A program made the position numbers and the translations under genes. Of a stretch of 64,000 nt of DNA, positions 53,774 through 64,000 are shown in pieces. Each line of letters begins with the position of its first letter. Position 1 is the stretch's first letter. The notes beneath the pieces were generated by a model, which saw only the letters and a list, made by a program, of their open reading frames with translations, made no database searches and had not been told where the DNA came from. The stretch is from Ciona savignyi (lineage: Eukaryota > Chordata > Ascidiacea > Phlebobranchia > Cionidae), in NCBI GenBank assembly GCA_000149265.1, contig CH003412.1, positions 1,711,724 through 1,775,723 of the forward strand, written 5' to 3'.

Positions 53774-54176
53774 ATCTAAAAAATATAAAACGCGGAAAAG
53801 CAGAAGACGGAAGTAAAAAGTTAAAACCTTTTACGAGGTGCTACAGTTCTAAAAATTGTTGCCCTTATACATACCTTTAATATGATGTTTAGTTTATATA
53901 TAAAACCGCGGGCTGCTATATGCACTAAGCGTCTGAATATTCATAACCCGGCGGATCGGAATGTAATGGAAGATGCTATTGTTTTCTTGTCCAGATGAAC
54001 ACTTATAGAGTTTTTGCCCATCATTCCTTTTGATATGTTGTAGTCCTTATAAAATATCAGTTTAAAGAGCACGGTTTAATTAGAAAAGTGTGTATTTTTT
54101 AAAAATTGTAGCTCCTCGTAAAAGGTTAAACATTTTTACTTCCGTCTTCCTTTTTCCGCGTTTTATATTTCTAGAT
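53774..54176. repeat. foldback element with ~80-bp arms
   Basis: The left arm (about 53774-53858) and right arm (about 54100-54176) are inverted copies: atataaaacgcggaaaa, agacggaagtaaaaa, ccttttacgagg and aaaaattg appear in order in one and as reverse complements in the other. About 240 bp lie between. Different family from the foldback at 46751-46998. Confidence 0.7.
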
Positions 54177-54661
54177 TAAATAATTTTGGTTACAATATGG
54201 TTAGACGGGGTAACATTACCCGTGTGCGTCCTACTGTGTTTTAACGTCCTAATGACGACAATCTTTTGGGAAGGCTATTAACAAAAAATTGATCAATACA
54301 TAACTGTGTTTTTTGCTAAAGCGATAAGAGCGATGCGACCGATTATTTTGACGTCACATCCTCTATCGCCGGCCTCAAAAGCGATATGGTGGGCTTACGT
54401 TGGCTCTTTATCACAAGGCCAACGATTGGCAATCCACGGAAGCCAAAGGCTGTCCCGTTGGTGTTAAAACACGAAGTTTTTTCTTGCCAATCTGTTTTAT
54501 TTCATGTTATAATAAGTCATTTTATTTAACCGACTTCCCAAAGCGATAGATATTTTAGGAGGCAAATTTTATATGGTAGAAGCTGCTTGGCATTAAATTG
54601 CCAGATACCATGATTTGAATCCGTTTGCTATCGGTCTCTTTTTAATTACTTTTTTACTGGA

Positions 54662-54752
54662 CTAAAATTCGATGCCATGACGGACTCGTCTCTAAGACTG
54701 TTTTATATAGTTGGCATATGTATCGGCCGGGTTAACCATTCGGCCACACGTC
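54662..54752 (-). repeat. tRNA(Ser/Leu)-like SINE, family B
   Basis: On the minus strand the head is gtgtggccgaatggttaacc, the best A box of the family, followed by ggccgatacatatgcc, tatataaaac and gacgagtccgtcatgg. The B box (catcgaatttt) is eroded. Confidence 0.5.
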
Positions 54753-55210
54753 CTCACCTTTCTTTTTTGGACACCAAGACTCTCTTTTTAAACTGAAAAG
54801 CGCCCTCTGCAGTCATTCTACAACGTTATTTATTGAACTGGCAGTAGATGTACAATCCTACTTCTGCCGTAATTAGCCACGGCCTTCTATTTATCAATTT
54901 GGAGATGTGTGGGGCAAAGGGATCTGCTATTTTAATTCTTGCAATACAGCTTAAGGAAGACCTAAGTGACTTTAATTATTAAAAAAACATTGACGTGTTT
55001 GGAGCAATGACTATAACCAAGGGAATATATAAGTGAGACCCAATGCATTTTACTTTAATACAAAGGGTGATTGACTGATTGTCCTTCAAAAGGTCTTGGC
55101 TAATCGACCAAATCAGATATTTCATTTGGCGATTGATGACACTATAATTTCGATTGCAATTTGATAAATATTGAGGTAAGAACGCAACAAGAAATAAAGC
55201 AATTGGGAAA

Positions 55211-55216
55211 TTTATT
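55211..55216 (-). terminator. candidate poly(A) signal of creatine kinase
   Basis: TTTATT on the plus strand, AATAAA on the minus strand, about 195 nt past the creatine kinase stop codon. Confidence 0.4.
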
Positions 55217-55409
55217 GAATATTTAAATCAAAGCGCTATTGAAAATATATACCAGCGACTACATTAAACAAAATGATTAGCTAATTCGTTTTGGTTAAAT
55301 TATAAAAACTGACGGTTAGTCTTTACCACATCCAAATCACAGCATTAACTGGTTTACAACGACTAAGAAAACACAAACAACGTTGTTTAAGTGATGCAGG
55401 TCTGGCGAT

Positions 55410-58400
55410 CTACTTTTGCTGAAGACTAGAGATGGCATCATTAATGCACTCTTTCTTTTCAAGCTTCTTCTCACATTCGATGAGGAATTCGACTCCATCG
55501 ATAACCATTTGAACCAGCTCGACCTCGGAGAAGCCGATGCGATCTGCATTTGAGATGTCGAAAGTTCCACCCTCAGATGCAGTGTCAACTCCACCTATAT
55601 GGCGCGGGAAATATGCATACGGTCACAATTAGATACTAATTTATATATAAAAAACGGCAGTGAGCTCTTCATGGTTTAAAATAAAACTTTGGTAATCGAA
55701 TGGTTAACGCATCGAAAACATATACCGACTTCTACACAAAAATATATATACAATATAAGCGCAACGAAGTTCTAAATATAAAACCGATTATACGGTGAAA
55801 AAGAAAACCAGAACTTTAATGTTACAAAAACGTTTACCGGTTCCACGCTTCTGCAGGCGAAGTTTGCCTAAAGCTTCATCGAACTTGGCGTGCTTTGAGA
55901 CCAGCGGAATCTGCAAGTGGACGCCAGCTCGCACACCAGTGCCAAGGTTGCTTGGGCAAGTGAGAACGTAGCCGAGATGTGGGTTCCACATGTACTCGTA
56001 GCCGGTCTCTTTCATGTGCTTCTCAACCTAAGACAAGAGACGATTTTGTATTGTGCACTTTCTTCTTTCTTTAATTAGTAAACTTACCAGTTGTAGTCCT
56101 TTGCACCATCTGGCGAAGACTTCGTTAATGTTGCCTCCTTTTTGCATGGAAATCACACGAAGATGATCCTCCTCGTTAATCCAAACCAGAAAGTTCTTTT
56201 TGTCGTTGTGCCTGTGTGAATTGAAGTTATGAACAACTCAGAAATGCAAGACTTATCGTGGTGTGATTGTGCTTTGTAGCTTACCAGATTCCTCGTGCGT
56301 CGGGCCAGTCACGGGCCATGTTGGATGCCAGAAGAAGGGGAGAGACTGGTTTGTCGAAGAGGAAGTGGTCAGCAATGAGCTGATCCTGGTGCTCTTCGCT
56401 CATGCCTTTCAGTGGGTAGTATTTGCCTTTGAGATCCCCGTCTAACTTGGCGAGCGCCTCACATGAGATTTGCTCCACCTTGCGACGTTCGGCGCGGGTG
56501 CAGTGAGGTGGGAGACAGAGGCCACGGATGCTTCGGCCAGTGCGCACACGCGACGAGAGCACGTACTTTGGGTCCATGTTGTTACCTCCCTGTAATATAA
56601 TAGTAAAGTACTAGTGTGTGATATATATATTTTTTGTTTCAATGTTTCAAGCTTCATCTGAACAATATGCATAGGTCGCAATTTAAGAAAAACTATACAA
56701 AATTAATCAGCCCTGGCGTAGGAACCGGGGAGGATGGGAAAATCGATATAAACAATGATTAAAGCAAACCTTCAAGTGGGATGGATCGATGTCGGTCTTG
56801 TGCATATCGGTTTTCTTGTAGCCGTTGTGGCGGGCCTCGATCACGGGGTCAAAGAGGTCGGCGAAGACATCGTATGACTCCTCGTCGCCAGCAACGCATC
56901 CGACAGTCATGATGAAAGGATGCCCTGTGTTTGCAAGAGGTTAATCCAAGTTAAAAGCGAAATTAAATTATAGCTTTTAACTTCCAAGGCATAGACGTTC
57001 CTTCGGGACTTGGTAACAGAACATGCGGGTAAACCAAGCAGCTGCCGTAGGTGATTGGATTTAGAATGTCCTAGATGGAGGGTTAGCTTTGATATATTTA
57101 TACCGCGAAGGTCATGTCTTTCTAGTGTGGTACAAGTTTAATGTTTCCTACTTCCCGCTATACATTATGTAGGAACGAAACAACGGACACAACAAAACAG
57201 TTGTAAACTTACACAGCGCGGTTTTTACGCAACCATTCGGTTTCAAAGGACATTTTAGGGAACCGGGGCAAGGAAAAGGTATAGAATCAAGTTGAGTAAT
57301 TTTCTTCAATTTTTTGTAATATTTAACGTGCCCGCCCTCCGACATTGTGGACGGAAAGTGTACATGTTTAGTTCTTTGTGGGGGGTCGTACAAGGAGGTT
57401 GACAATTGAGTTGAAGTTGTTTCGTTGTAAGAAGTCCGACAACTTTTAGGTTTACAAACTGATTTTGAACGTAGAGAATCCCGACGTTTCGCCTCAGGAG
57501 CAGTGGGTGGTTGGGTTTTAGCCTCGTCAACTTTGATTTGACACTGAAGGTCGGTGTCGGCCCGAGCTTCAGATTTGCATTCTTTTTCTAAGTTCTTTGC
57601 TGTTTGTTCGACCTTTGGCTTTTCAGCTTCACGTCTTTCTCGCCAAGAGGTAGCAGGAAGTCTGCTTACCAACAACACCTCCTCGGTGTGCACTACCTGA
57701 CCTTCCAACAGCGATGGCTCTGAGTTGCGAAACTCAGCGGCATCAGAACGAAAGTTAAACTCGTTTGACGAAAAGTCCATAGCACCACCAGGACTATTGA
57801 AGTACATTATAACAGTGCCTTTCTTATAGCAGGAGAAAAATTAACGTCATGTCACTATATCAACTACGTCAAGTAAATAAATTAAGTTTTAAGTGTCTAG
57901 CTCACATCTACAAGTTCACGCAATCACATCTATATAAGTTCACGCCTACAACTTGGGCAAATTAATTTTCGGAACTGCTTAAATTAAGTCTGGTATTGTG
58001 TAAATCCTGCTGCTTTCTAATATTTTGTTAAGTGGCCTATTACTTTCCAACTATGTTACTAATACATACAAACAAGCACAAATTACAGAGACACTTTTGG
58101 TCCAACCTAAAAAGCGCGAGCACTAGACAGACTTGAGATTCAGCTTTGTTCTCTATTTTGTAAGCGCAGTAAAAGGACAAAACCGTTCAATAAAACATCA
58201 ATTAATGGATTGTACAAGAATCACTAATCGGGTTGTAATCGGACTGCAATTGTGATGTACCATCCCATTACAAAACGAGCACGGGATTAGGGAAACAGAT
58301 GGTACAAGAAATAAATACAATGCCCCTGAACATCTTTATACCCCCTCATCCTGCCACAGTTATATAGCTTTAGCTGGACTTATGTACTTTGCACTTTTAA

Positions 58401-60596
58401 GTAATTTAAAACCTTGTTTTTTTTTATTCTAGATATATAAATTATATATATATTTATAATGAAAGGCAGCCCATGCAATAGGCCACACATGAGCAAAAAA
58501 ATAAAAAAAATATATTGGACATTAAATAATTAATAAACACAACTGATCGATTTGTGCAATGCCACTACAAGATTAAAAAATGTTCTACACTATCATATTA
58601 AATCGATATATAAATATTTATATTTCCAAACATAATTTTACCTGGGTTGTCCACGCCAGTTTGAATGGCCAGGTCAAGAGTGTAGCCACTTGGCGTTTCC
58701 TTATTTCTCAACTTAGCAAAAACTTCCTTCGACAAAGCGTGAGCCATATGGTTATTATGTTGAGTAAGATCGGGGTACTCTTCTGCATCGCTGAACTTTG
58801 CGCTATTCTTGTTCATTTTGCTTAATCGTTGGCAAACAACAAACCTAACTTGCTTTATAATGTAATTAATACTTAAATAGCCTGAAAATGTAACTAACTA
58901 TTATTCAAATGCGTTTTAAATGGAACCTAAACTTCACCTTGAACGCAAAGAAGTGACGAAAGTTTATACATTTCAGAAAAGTTTGCTGCTATTCTAGAAA
59001 ACGAAAAAAAAACACTCCGTCGTTTAAACCCAGTTGCAACTTATGCATACCGGTATACGTTTACATCGGAGGTTATTGTCCCACGAGTGGTGCTATCTTT
59101 ACACGTCTTAACAGCTGCGGTCTTGGCTGTCGGTTCGCCCATTGGGTGCGATCATATCCCACCACACCAGGTCAAATCTACTGCATCTAGATGTATGTAT
59201 ACCATACCAGTAATTGGTGAACACAAATCGGGGGAAGCTTAACTGAGAGTGAGTTTTCGCTGTGAGATTTTTAAAAATGAACAATAGTATAATCTGAAAT
59301 ACCTAACGGCCGTAGCTTGACATTAATAACACATGAAATCAGGCAAATAAAAATAAGAAAGAACATCAAATTTAATTCGGACAATGCAACATATGACAAG
59401 GTCGCTGAGACGATGATATCGCCCCTTCGTGAAAATGACACAAGAGGCTTAAGAAAAGCGGTCTCAACCAGTTGCCAGTTACACATTGTGTGAAAGTGTA
59501 TTAATGTTATATCGAGGCGTGAGAATTTACTAATACGCACGGTCAATAATATAAGTGCTGTCATTGTTTTAAAGCAATATTAAATTGATAAAAATGAGTA
59601 CCGGTACACCAAACCAACAGTATGCGTATGCACAGCGACCGGGATTAATTGATTGGGGGAAAGTAATTAGTAAAAAGCGCGCACTGTAACCTCAAATTGA
59701 AGTGACCGATGACAATCACAAAATATCGATGAATTGATCGGAAATCCCCATTGTCCCTGAAGTAATTTTGTTGGAATGTAATGAATCAGGCACAACCACG
59801 AATACATCAATAACTAAAATCATGTACCCCATTCTTTGTATTGTTAAGATAATTAAATAATAAAGAATCGTATAACCTAGTATGTATATGAGATACCTTG
59901 AATGGGAAATATCGGTCTTATCATCCTGCGCGTAGTTCAAGGAATGATGTTACAAGAGTTTTTTCAGCGATAAGGATGTCACTTAGAAAGAACTATACAC
60001 GCCTTTGGACTTTGAGTTTAATATGTACAACCGTGCGGTATTGGTTCAAGTTTAGGTAAAGAAAGTGTGTTTGATTAGGATTTCTAAATACACATTTGTT
60101 TATGCGTACGTGCAAAATGTCTCTTACAAACCCCTAATAATTAACCACCAAAGTCATTGGCGTATTGAAGGTTAAATAGATTCTTATAATAAACCGAATA
60201 TTTTATGCTTGAAAAGAAGAAATTATAAGAATTTACGCTCGTATACACTTGAAAGGCAACCAAATTTTAAAACAGAATAAAAGACATGAAGAATATAATA
60301 TATGTTTATATATAATAAAAAAGTAGTGCAATTAGCTGACTGATACCTTATGATAGAAGATAAATCAACCGCTGTGGACAATTAACGAAAGAAAGAAACG
60401 AGAAAGAGAAAAACTTACCTGGGTTATCGACACCGGTTTGGATTGCTTGGTCAATGGTGTAGCCATTTGGGGTTTGTACAGCTCTAGTTTTCTTGTAGAT
60501 CTCCTCAGTAAGGCATTTTGACATATGGTTGTTATGCTTGGAGAGGTCTGGAAATTCCTCAGCAGCGGTATAACGGGCGGTGTTGGTGTTGGGCAT
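55410..60596 (-). CDS. Creatine kinase, isoform from the distal first exon
   Basis: Exons: 60419-60596 (first exon a), 56770-56924, 56285-56589, 56088-56211, 55838-56027 and 55410-55594 (1137 nt, 378 residues; vertebrate cytosolic creatine kinase about 381). The N-domain has [15 protein letters not shown] and IQTGVDNPG. The catalytic domain has [35 protein letters not shown], the NEEDH motif ([10 protein letters not shown]), the active-site Cys loop [10 protein letters not shown] and GGVDTA, whose Val is typical of creatine rather than arginine specificity. It regenerates ATP from phosphocreatine. The ATG at 60596 is preferred over one at 60689 because a TATA box at 60722-60729 puts the likely start of transcription at about 60690. 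No mitochondrial type is implied. Paralogue identity (M, B or other) cannot be set, so no symbol is given. Confidence 0.95.
57213..57807 (-). CDS. putative third first exon: 198-residue novel N-terminus joined to creatine kinase
   Basis: An open frame starts at ATG 57807 ([19 protein letters not shown]) and reaches a strong donor CTGT|gtaagt at 57213, ending in phase 1. The next acceptor downstream is the shared creatine kinase exon 56770-56924, which needs phase 1. The join would give ...[13 protein letters not shown] and a 517-residue protein. The segment is charged, Ser/Pro/Lys-rich, probably disordered ([36 protein letters not shown]) with no known domain. It would replace the whole kinase N-terminal region, including the guanidino-specificity loop, so activity is doubtful. 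Alternatives: a first exon of another transcript, or a chance frame; 595 bp open with correct phase and donor argues for coding. A ctataag motif lies about 20 bp upstream. Confidence 0.5.
58642..58816 (-). CDS. alternative first exon (b) of creatine kinase
   Basis: 58 codons plus one base: [20 protein letters not shown] through [19 protein letters not shown], donor CCCAG|gtaaaa. It is homologous to first exon a (60419-60596) and joins the same exon 56770-56924 in phase 1, giving a 377-residue isoform. No downstream exon set of its own exists between it and 57.8 kb. A minus-strand TATAAAGC at 58852-58859 lies about 40 bp upstream of its ATG. Confidence 0.88.
58852..58859 (-). promoter_or_regulatory. 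candidate TATA box for creatine kinase first exon b
   Basis: gctttata on the plus strand is TATAAAGC on the minus strand, about 36 bp before the ATG at 58816. With a start about 30 bp downstream the 5' UTR would be only a few bases, so the ATG-proximal TSS is uncertain. Confidence 0.35.
58860..60418. other. intron-size spacer between first exons a and b
   Basis: About 1.6 kb that is intron of transcript a and promoter region for exon b. No conserved exon or repeat family from elsewhere in the window was recognised. Confidence 0.4.
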
Positions 60597-60721
60597 GATC
60601 TTTCTAGTTCTAGAACTTGCTTGAATACAGAGTAGACGATACTGACGAAGAATTGCTGTTGGATGTTCTTGCGGCTGGAGGGGAGTCAAACGACTGGTGA
60701 AGTTGCGGCCGCGGCGTCTGG

Positions 60722-60729
60722 CTTATATA
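60722..60729 (-). promoter_or_regulatory. TATA box of the distal creatine kinase promoter
   Basis: cttatata on the plus strand is TATATAAG on the minus strand, followed 8-25 bp downstream by a GC-rich stretch (ccgcggccgc) unusual in this AT-rich window. It lies about 125 bp before the ATG at 60596. A strong TATA fits a muscle-type, highly expressed gene. Confidence 0.65.
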
Positions 60730-61337
60730 GCCGAGCTGTCAGCATGCGACCTTGTTGACTCAACTCTACGTGTCGATACCAACAGTTCCAGATGCTGGAC
60801 GCATCAAAGGACCAATAGACCAACTGGTATTAATTACTTTCCAATGGTCGTTGATCTACTTAAGTGACATTTGCATTTTGCAATACCATAATAATATGAC
60901 CAGGACGGGACAATAATGAGCACATACAACAACAAAAACATGTATACATACGAATGATAAACAGTTATAGGCGGATATACGGTAACTTTTGTAATACAAG
61001 AATTTGAACAAAAAGAAAATGAAGAAGTTAAGAAGGAAATTAATCGAATTATTTAAAATTAAAATACCACAAATCTACCGTAGAGAATATATTCGAATCT
61101 TATATTTACGACAAACTATTTAAGACAGCCTATAACTTGTTAACAGTGTCATCTCACTTATTTGTTTGTACCTAGGTCATATACTGACGATGAACAATAA
61201 TTAGGCAAGGCGAGTTTGACATTTACTATCCCAGGTTTTTTCTGGTGAGATCGCTCATACTTCTTACGTTGTAAGACCTTTTTGCAGGGACATTTTAATA
61301 TAAACCAGCTTACAACTTCTATTGATTAACTAAAAAA

Positions 61338-61511
61338 ATGATACACAATTATACAACCAACAGTGCTGAACTACAGGTGGAAACTGACAAAAGCAGTAAA
61401 TTGGCCGTTGCTATGGGGACAGAAAATCCAGAATACAAGCTTTTTTTACAAAACCACATGTGTTATGATGTCACAAACAACCACATGATGAAGGCGCATG
61501 ATAAATTTTAG
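61338..61511 (+). CDS. short unrecognised ORF (57 residues), doubtful
   Basis: An ATG in an A-rich context (aaaaaaATGA) opens 57 codons ending TAG. The composition looks protein-like, for example ELQVETDKSSKLAVAMG and NPEYKLFLQNHMCYDV. The FLQNHMCYD stretch faintly recalls the FMxSHxCYD start of AMP-kinase gamma subunits, but the sequence after it does not continue as that family does. It could be a small gene, the first exon of a gene continuing beyond the window, or chance. Confidence 0.2.
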   Translation: MIHNYTTNSAELQVETDKSSKLAVAMGTENPEYKLFLQNHMCYDVTNNHMMKAHDKF

Positions 61512-62436
61512 AAAACGTTAGAATATTTTCTTTCCCTGAAAAAATAATATTGCGTAACTAGACACTCGAGACTGAAGTTCAAGTTTTCTTTTTAAAAGAA
61601 TTGGCTGTCCAATTTAAAGTAGTCTGCCTGAAAAGAATATTCTACTTAAGCACCCATAAGAACCTGTCGATTGCCGTCTCGTTTAACCTTGTCAAAGTCG
61701 GAGAGAAGAAACTTTAAACGGGCTAAAGAATAGAAAGGCCTTTCAACGAACAAAAGCCCAACGGGCCAAATACCATATTAACTAATAGGGTAAAAGGAAA
61801 CAATAGCAAGATGACTAACATGAAGTAACAGCAGTGGCGGGACTGGACATGTTCATTTAGTATTTTAAGCTAACCACCACCACATAAATTTAATTTTTAT
61901 ATAGGCACCTTTCCTTTTCCACTGTTCCACTGACCAGACAACAGCACCCGACGGCATAACTAAGTTTAAATATACTTCCCAAATCCAGTACGGTGGTACC
62001 ATGGGTGATATTTAAACTATACCCGGTGTTACTTTAAAATTTTACAACACTTCACCCCTTCTGCTATTTAATCCGACCCGTGTAATGCGGTAGAAATCAT
62101 ACAAGTTAAGGTGGACATAAATGTGAATTTTAGCATTTAGTCTGTCATCTTACATTTGATTGCGTTTTGCAGTGTGCCATAAAACAACTAATCAAAATTT
62201 CTGTGCATTTGCCAGGGTGCACAAAAACTACCGAGGTCATAGGTAAGCCTAACATGGGTGGGAACCACTACTTGAAATGTTAGAAAACCGAGGAAAAGTC
62301 CAACTAATTTACACATAGACTTCACTTGAACGTATTCGTAGAAATACAGCAAAACACAACCAAAAATGTTACATTTGTGCGGGTAAGTAAGCAGGGGGGT
62401 AAATAAGAGGGGAAAAGGTTAACACACACGAGGTGG

Positions 62437-62670
62437 GGATAGGATATATATACATGTTTACCTCCGTGGGAAAAACAAGAGGGTTAAACACACTGGCAAT
62501 CGGCAGATTACCTCTCGCCCACCGTTGGGTTACCGGAGCTATTGCAGTGTATTGTGTATGATTCACCCATTCCTTCTATTTAGTAGGACCCATAAATCCG
62601 ACTAGCTAGAGACCACTTTCGTATCTTTAACCCATCGGCTGAAAGGCGACGCACTAACTAAACCGTCGTA
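62437..62670 (-). repeat. tRNA-derived SINE, family A
   Basis: Reverse orientation: tacatgtttacctccgtggg (3' block), caatcggcagattacctctc, gcccaccgttgggttaccgg, agctattgcagtgtattgtg, and the eroded head to ccgtcgta. The middle block (gtccttgggcaaggcactt) is deleted, leaving a short copy. Confidence 0.75.
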
Positions 62671-64000
62671 CAATTGTTTTAAAGTCACAAATCTTCTAAT
62701 ATCCGCGTGTGCGCGTGTATGAGAAAATTATTACATATGCAGTCGTCAGTTCAGTCCGCAAAGGCGTTAGTTGCCGTTATCATACGGTTAATACTCAAAT
62801 CACCTATATAGAATCAGTTTTAGTACAACCATAACTGGGTACACCCTAAGTACCTTGCCTAAGTACAGAATCAGATATAGATTAGGCAATCTAGTCAGCT
62901 AACAAGCTGCTGCAGTAAAATTTATTTATACGTGGTCAATAAAAAGTTTAAATATTCGATTTTTAATATACGATCCAAGTGTCCGTAACAAACATAACGC
63001 TGGTTTTGACAGATTATTTTCACAATGCACGGCACAATAGCACTAATACCGCTAAAAATTACAGTAAATATACATTTGAGCCAAAATAACATACGATATT
63101 AATATAAATAAATTATGTATAGTGTGTGATATGTACGGTAATTTGAATATTTGGTAATGGAAGTATAGGCCACTTTGGGTGCCCGAGTTATCGATCTAGC
63201 AATTAAAATAAATTTTCGAGTCGGTAATTAGCGCGTACACAACATCAATACCAGGAGATTGCATGTGAGATGTAAAGGCCATGACCTACATGCTGAACAT
63301 TTAAAGTTATTTCACTAATTAAAGACGCGGATTACAAGTATGCGACACGTCATGTTTACAAAATGCAAGCGATGTGGCATATAAAATACTTTGTTAAAAT
63401 GCAGCCAAAAAAGTTATAAAATAAGAGGGGGTTCGTTCAACGAATATTCTTCAGTGTTTGTTTTGTTGTTGAAAAATTTAACCATAGATCTCGTAACACT
63501 AACATGCATAGCGTACAGGCCGCATCTGGTTTTTGCGCAATGATCATATCACAATTTAATGGTGGAGGTTTTCATTTTAAAGAAAAACCGTCTGACTATT
63601 TATACAATGTCGACTCTTTATGGCAGTACAATTAAATTTAGTGTTTTTTCAGTGAAATCGACGGCAAAAAAAACTGCATCATACAGTATACTGGTGGATA
63701 TACACACAGGCCAGTTATTGTGAAAAAAAGGTTTCAGTGAACTGAATGAAGGCTAAAACAAATATTGAAAAATTAAATCATAGAAAAGAATTATAAACAA
63801 ACACTATGGGAACAATTTAGTAATAAACCGCATTTGATTAATAATTGGGAACTTGAAGTGATTTGTTTAAGCAAAAAATGTCTTCACTGGCACCAACAGT
63901 CTCTAGGAAGTTTAAAACAGAACAATAATTAGATGAAGACTTACATGAAACACTAAAAAATTAGGCCAGTTCAATACCGCAGAACAAAAACTGGACTAGT

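Larger units (their letters stand above)
53433..55210. other. intergenic region between PDCD6 and the creatine kinase 3' end
   Basis: Non-coding as far as can be seen. Holds the foldback at 53774-54176 and the family-B SINE at 54662-54752. The PDCD6 promoter should lie just right of 52641; no TATA motif was assigned there. Confidence 0.45.
60730..64000. other. upstream region of creatine kinase, no recognised gene
   Basis: About 3.3 kb of AT-rich sequence containing the SINE at 62437-62670 and the short ORF at 61338-61511. Muscle-type enhancers would be expected here but none could be identified with confidence. Confidence 0.4.

Noticed and set aside
54240-54560. Possible further hAT element around repeated aaagcgata motifs
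   Set aside because: Only a short word recurs; no terminal repeats or target duplication could be aligned.
60597-60689. Upstream in-frame ATG of creatine kinase (extra 31 residues, could look like a transit peptide)
   Set aside because: It lies about 35 bp from the TATA box, at or before the expected transcript start, and the extension has no family support; cytosolic start at 60596 preferred.

Overview
The window is eukaryotic nuclear DNA from an invertebrate chordate, most likely a tunicate of the Ciona type. The evidence is an AT-rich background, genes cut into many small exons by short GT-AG introns, chordate-type orthologues (ANKS6, SNX13, PDCD6, a creatine kinase), splice acceptors a few bases upstream of start codons (as expected for spliced-leader trans-splicing, which Ciona uses), and tRNA-derived SINEs with short hAT-type elements. 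The species call is inference; the gene calls rest on exon-by-exon translation.

Layout, left to right. (1) 1-1.4 kb: last two exons of a PhoPQ-activated-pathogenicity-related family gene (+). (2) 2.9-16.9 kb: SNX13 (-), 25 coding exons, apparently complete. (3) 17.6-21.8 kb: POLR3A (-), the largest subunit of RNA polymerase III, in one uninterrupted 4.2-kb exon. (4) 21.8-27 kb: gene-poor, packed with hAT-like elements, a SINE nested in one of them, and foldback repeats. (5) 27.0-31.6 kb: a secreted or surface leucine-rich-repeat protein (+), 8 exons and 1174 residues, with two LRRNT-LRR-LRRCT modules, a Thr-rich 13-residue repeat stalk and a hydrophobic C-terminus. (6) 32.9-44.3 kb: ANKS6 (+), 19 exons, with an assembly gap of 332 N in intron 1. 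(7) 45.7-52.6 kb: PDCD6/ALG-2 (-), plus a decayed partial copy of its last two exons. Between them lies a small secreted gene (+) with a concanavalin-A/LamG-like domain whose 3' end looks deleted and frameshifted. (8) 55.4-60.6 kb: creatine kinase (-), with five shared exons and three upstream first exons that all join in the same phase; one of these would replace the kinase N-terminal domain with a 198-residue unrelated segment. (9) 60.7-64 kb: no recognised gene; a SINE and one short ORF.

The genes do not form one pathway. They are housekeeping (POLR3A, creatine kinase), membrane traffic and calcium signalling (SNX13, PDCD6), cilium (ANKS6) and extracellular recognition (LRR and ConA-like). 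For the spliced models the summed coding lengths are exact multiples of three, an internal check on the exon boundaries: SNX13 2955 nt, ANKS6 2481, LRR 3525, PDCD6 591, ConA-like 942, and creatine kinase 1137, 1134 and 1554 nt.
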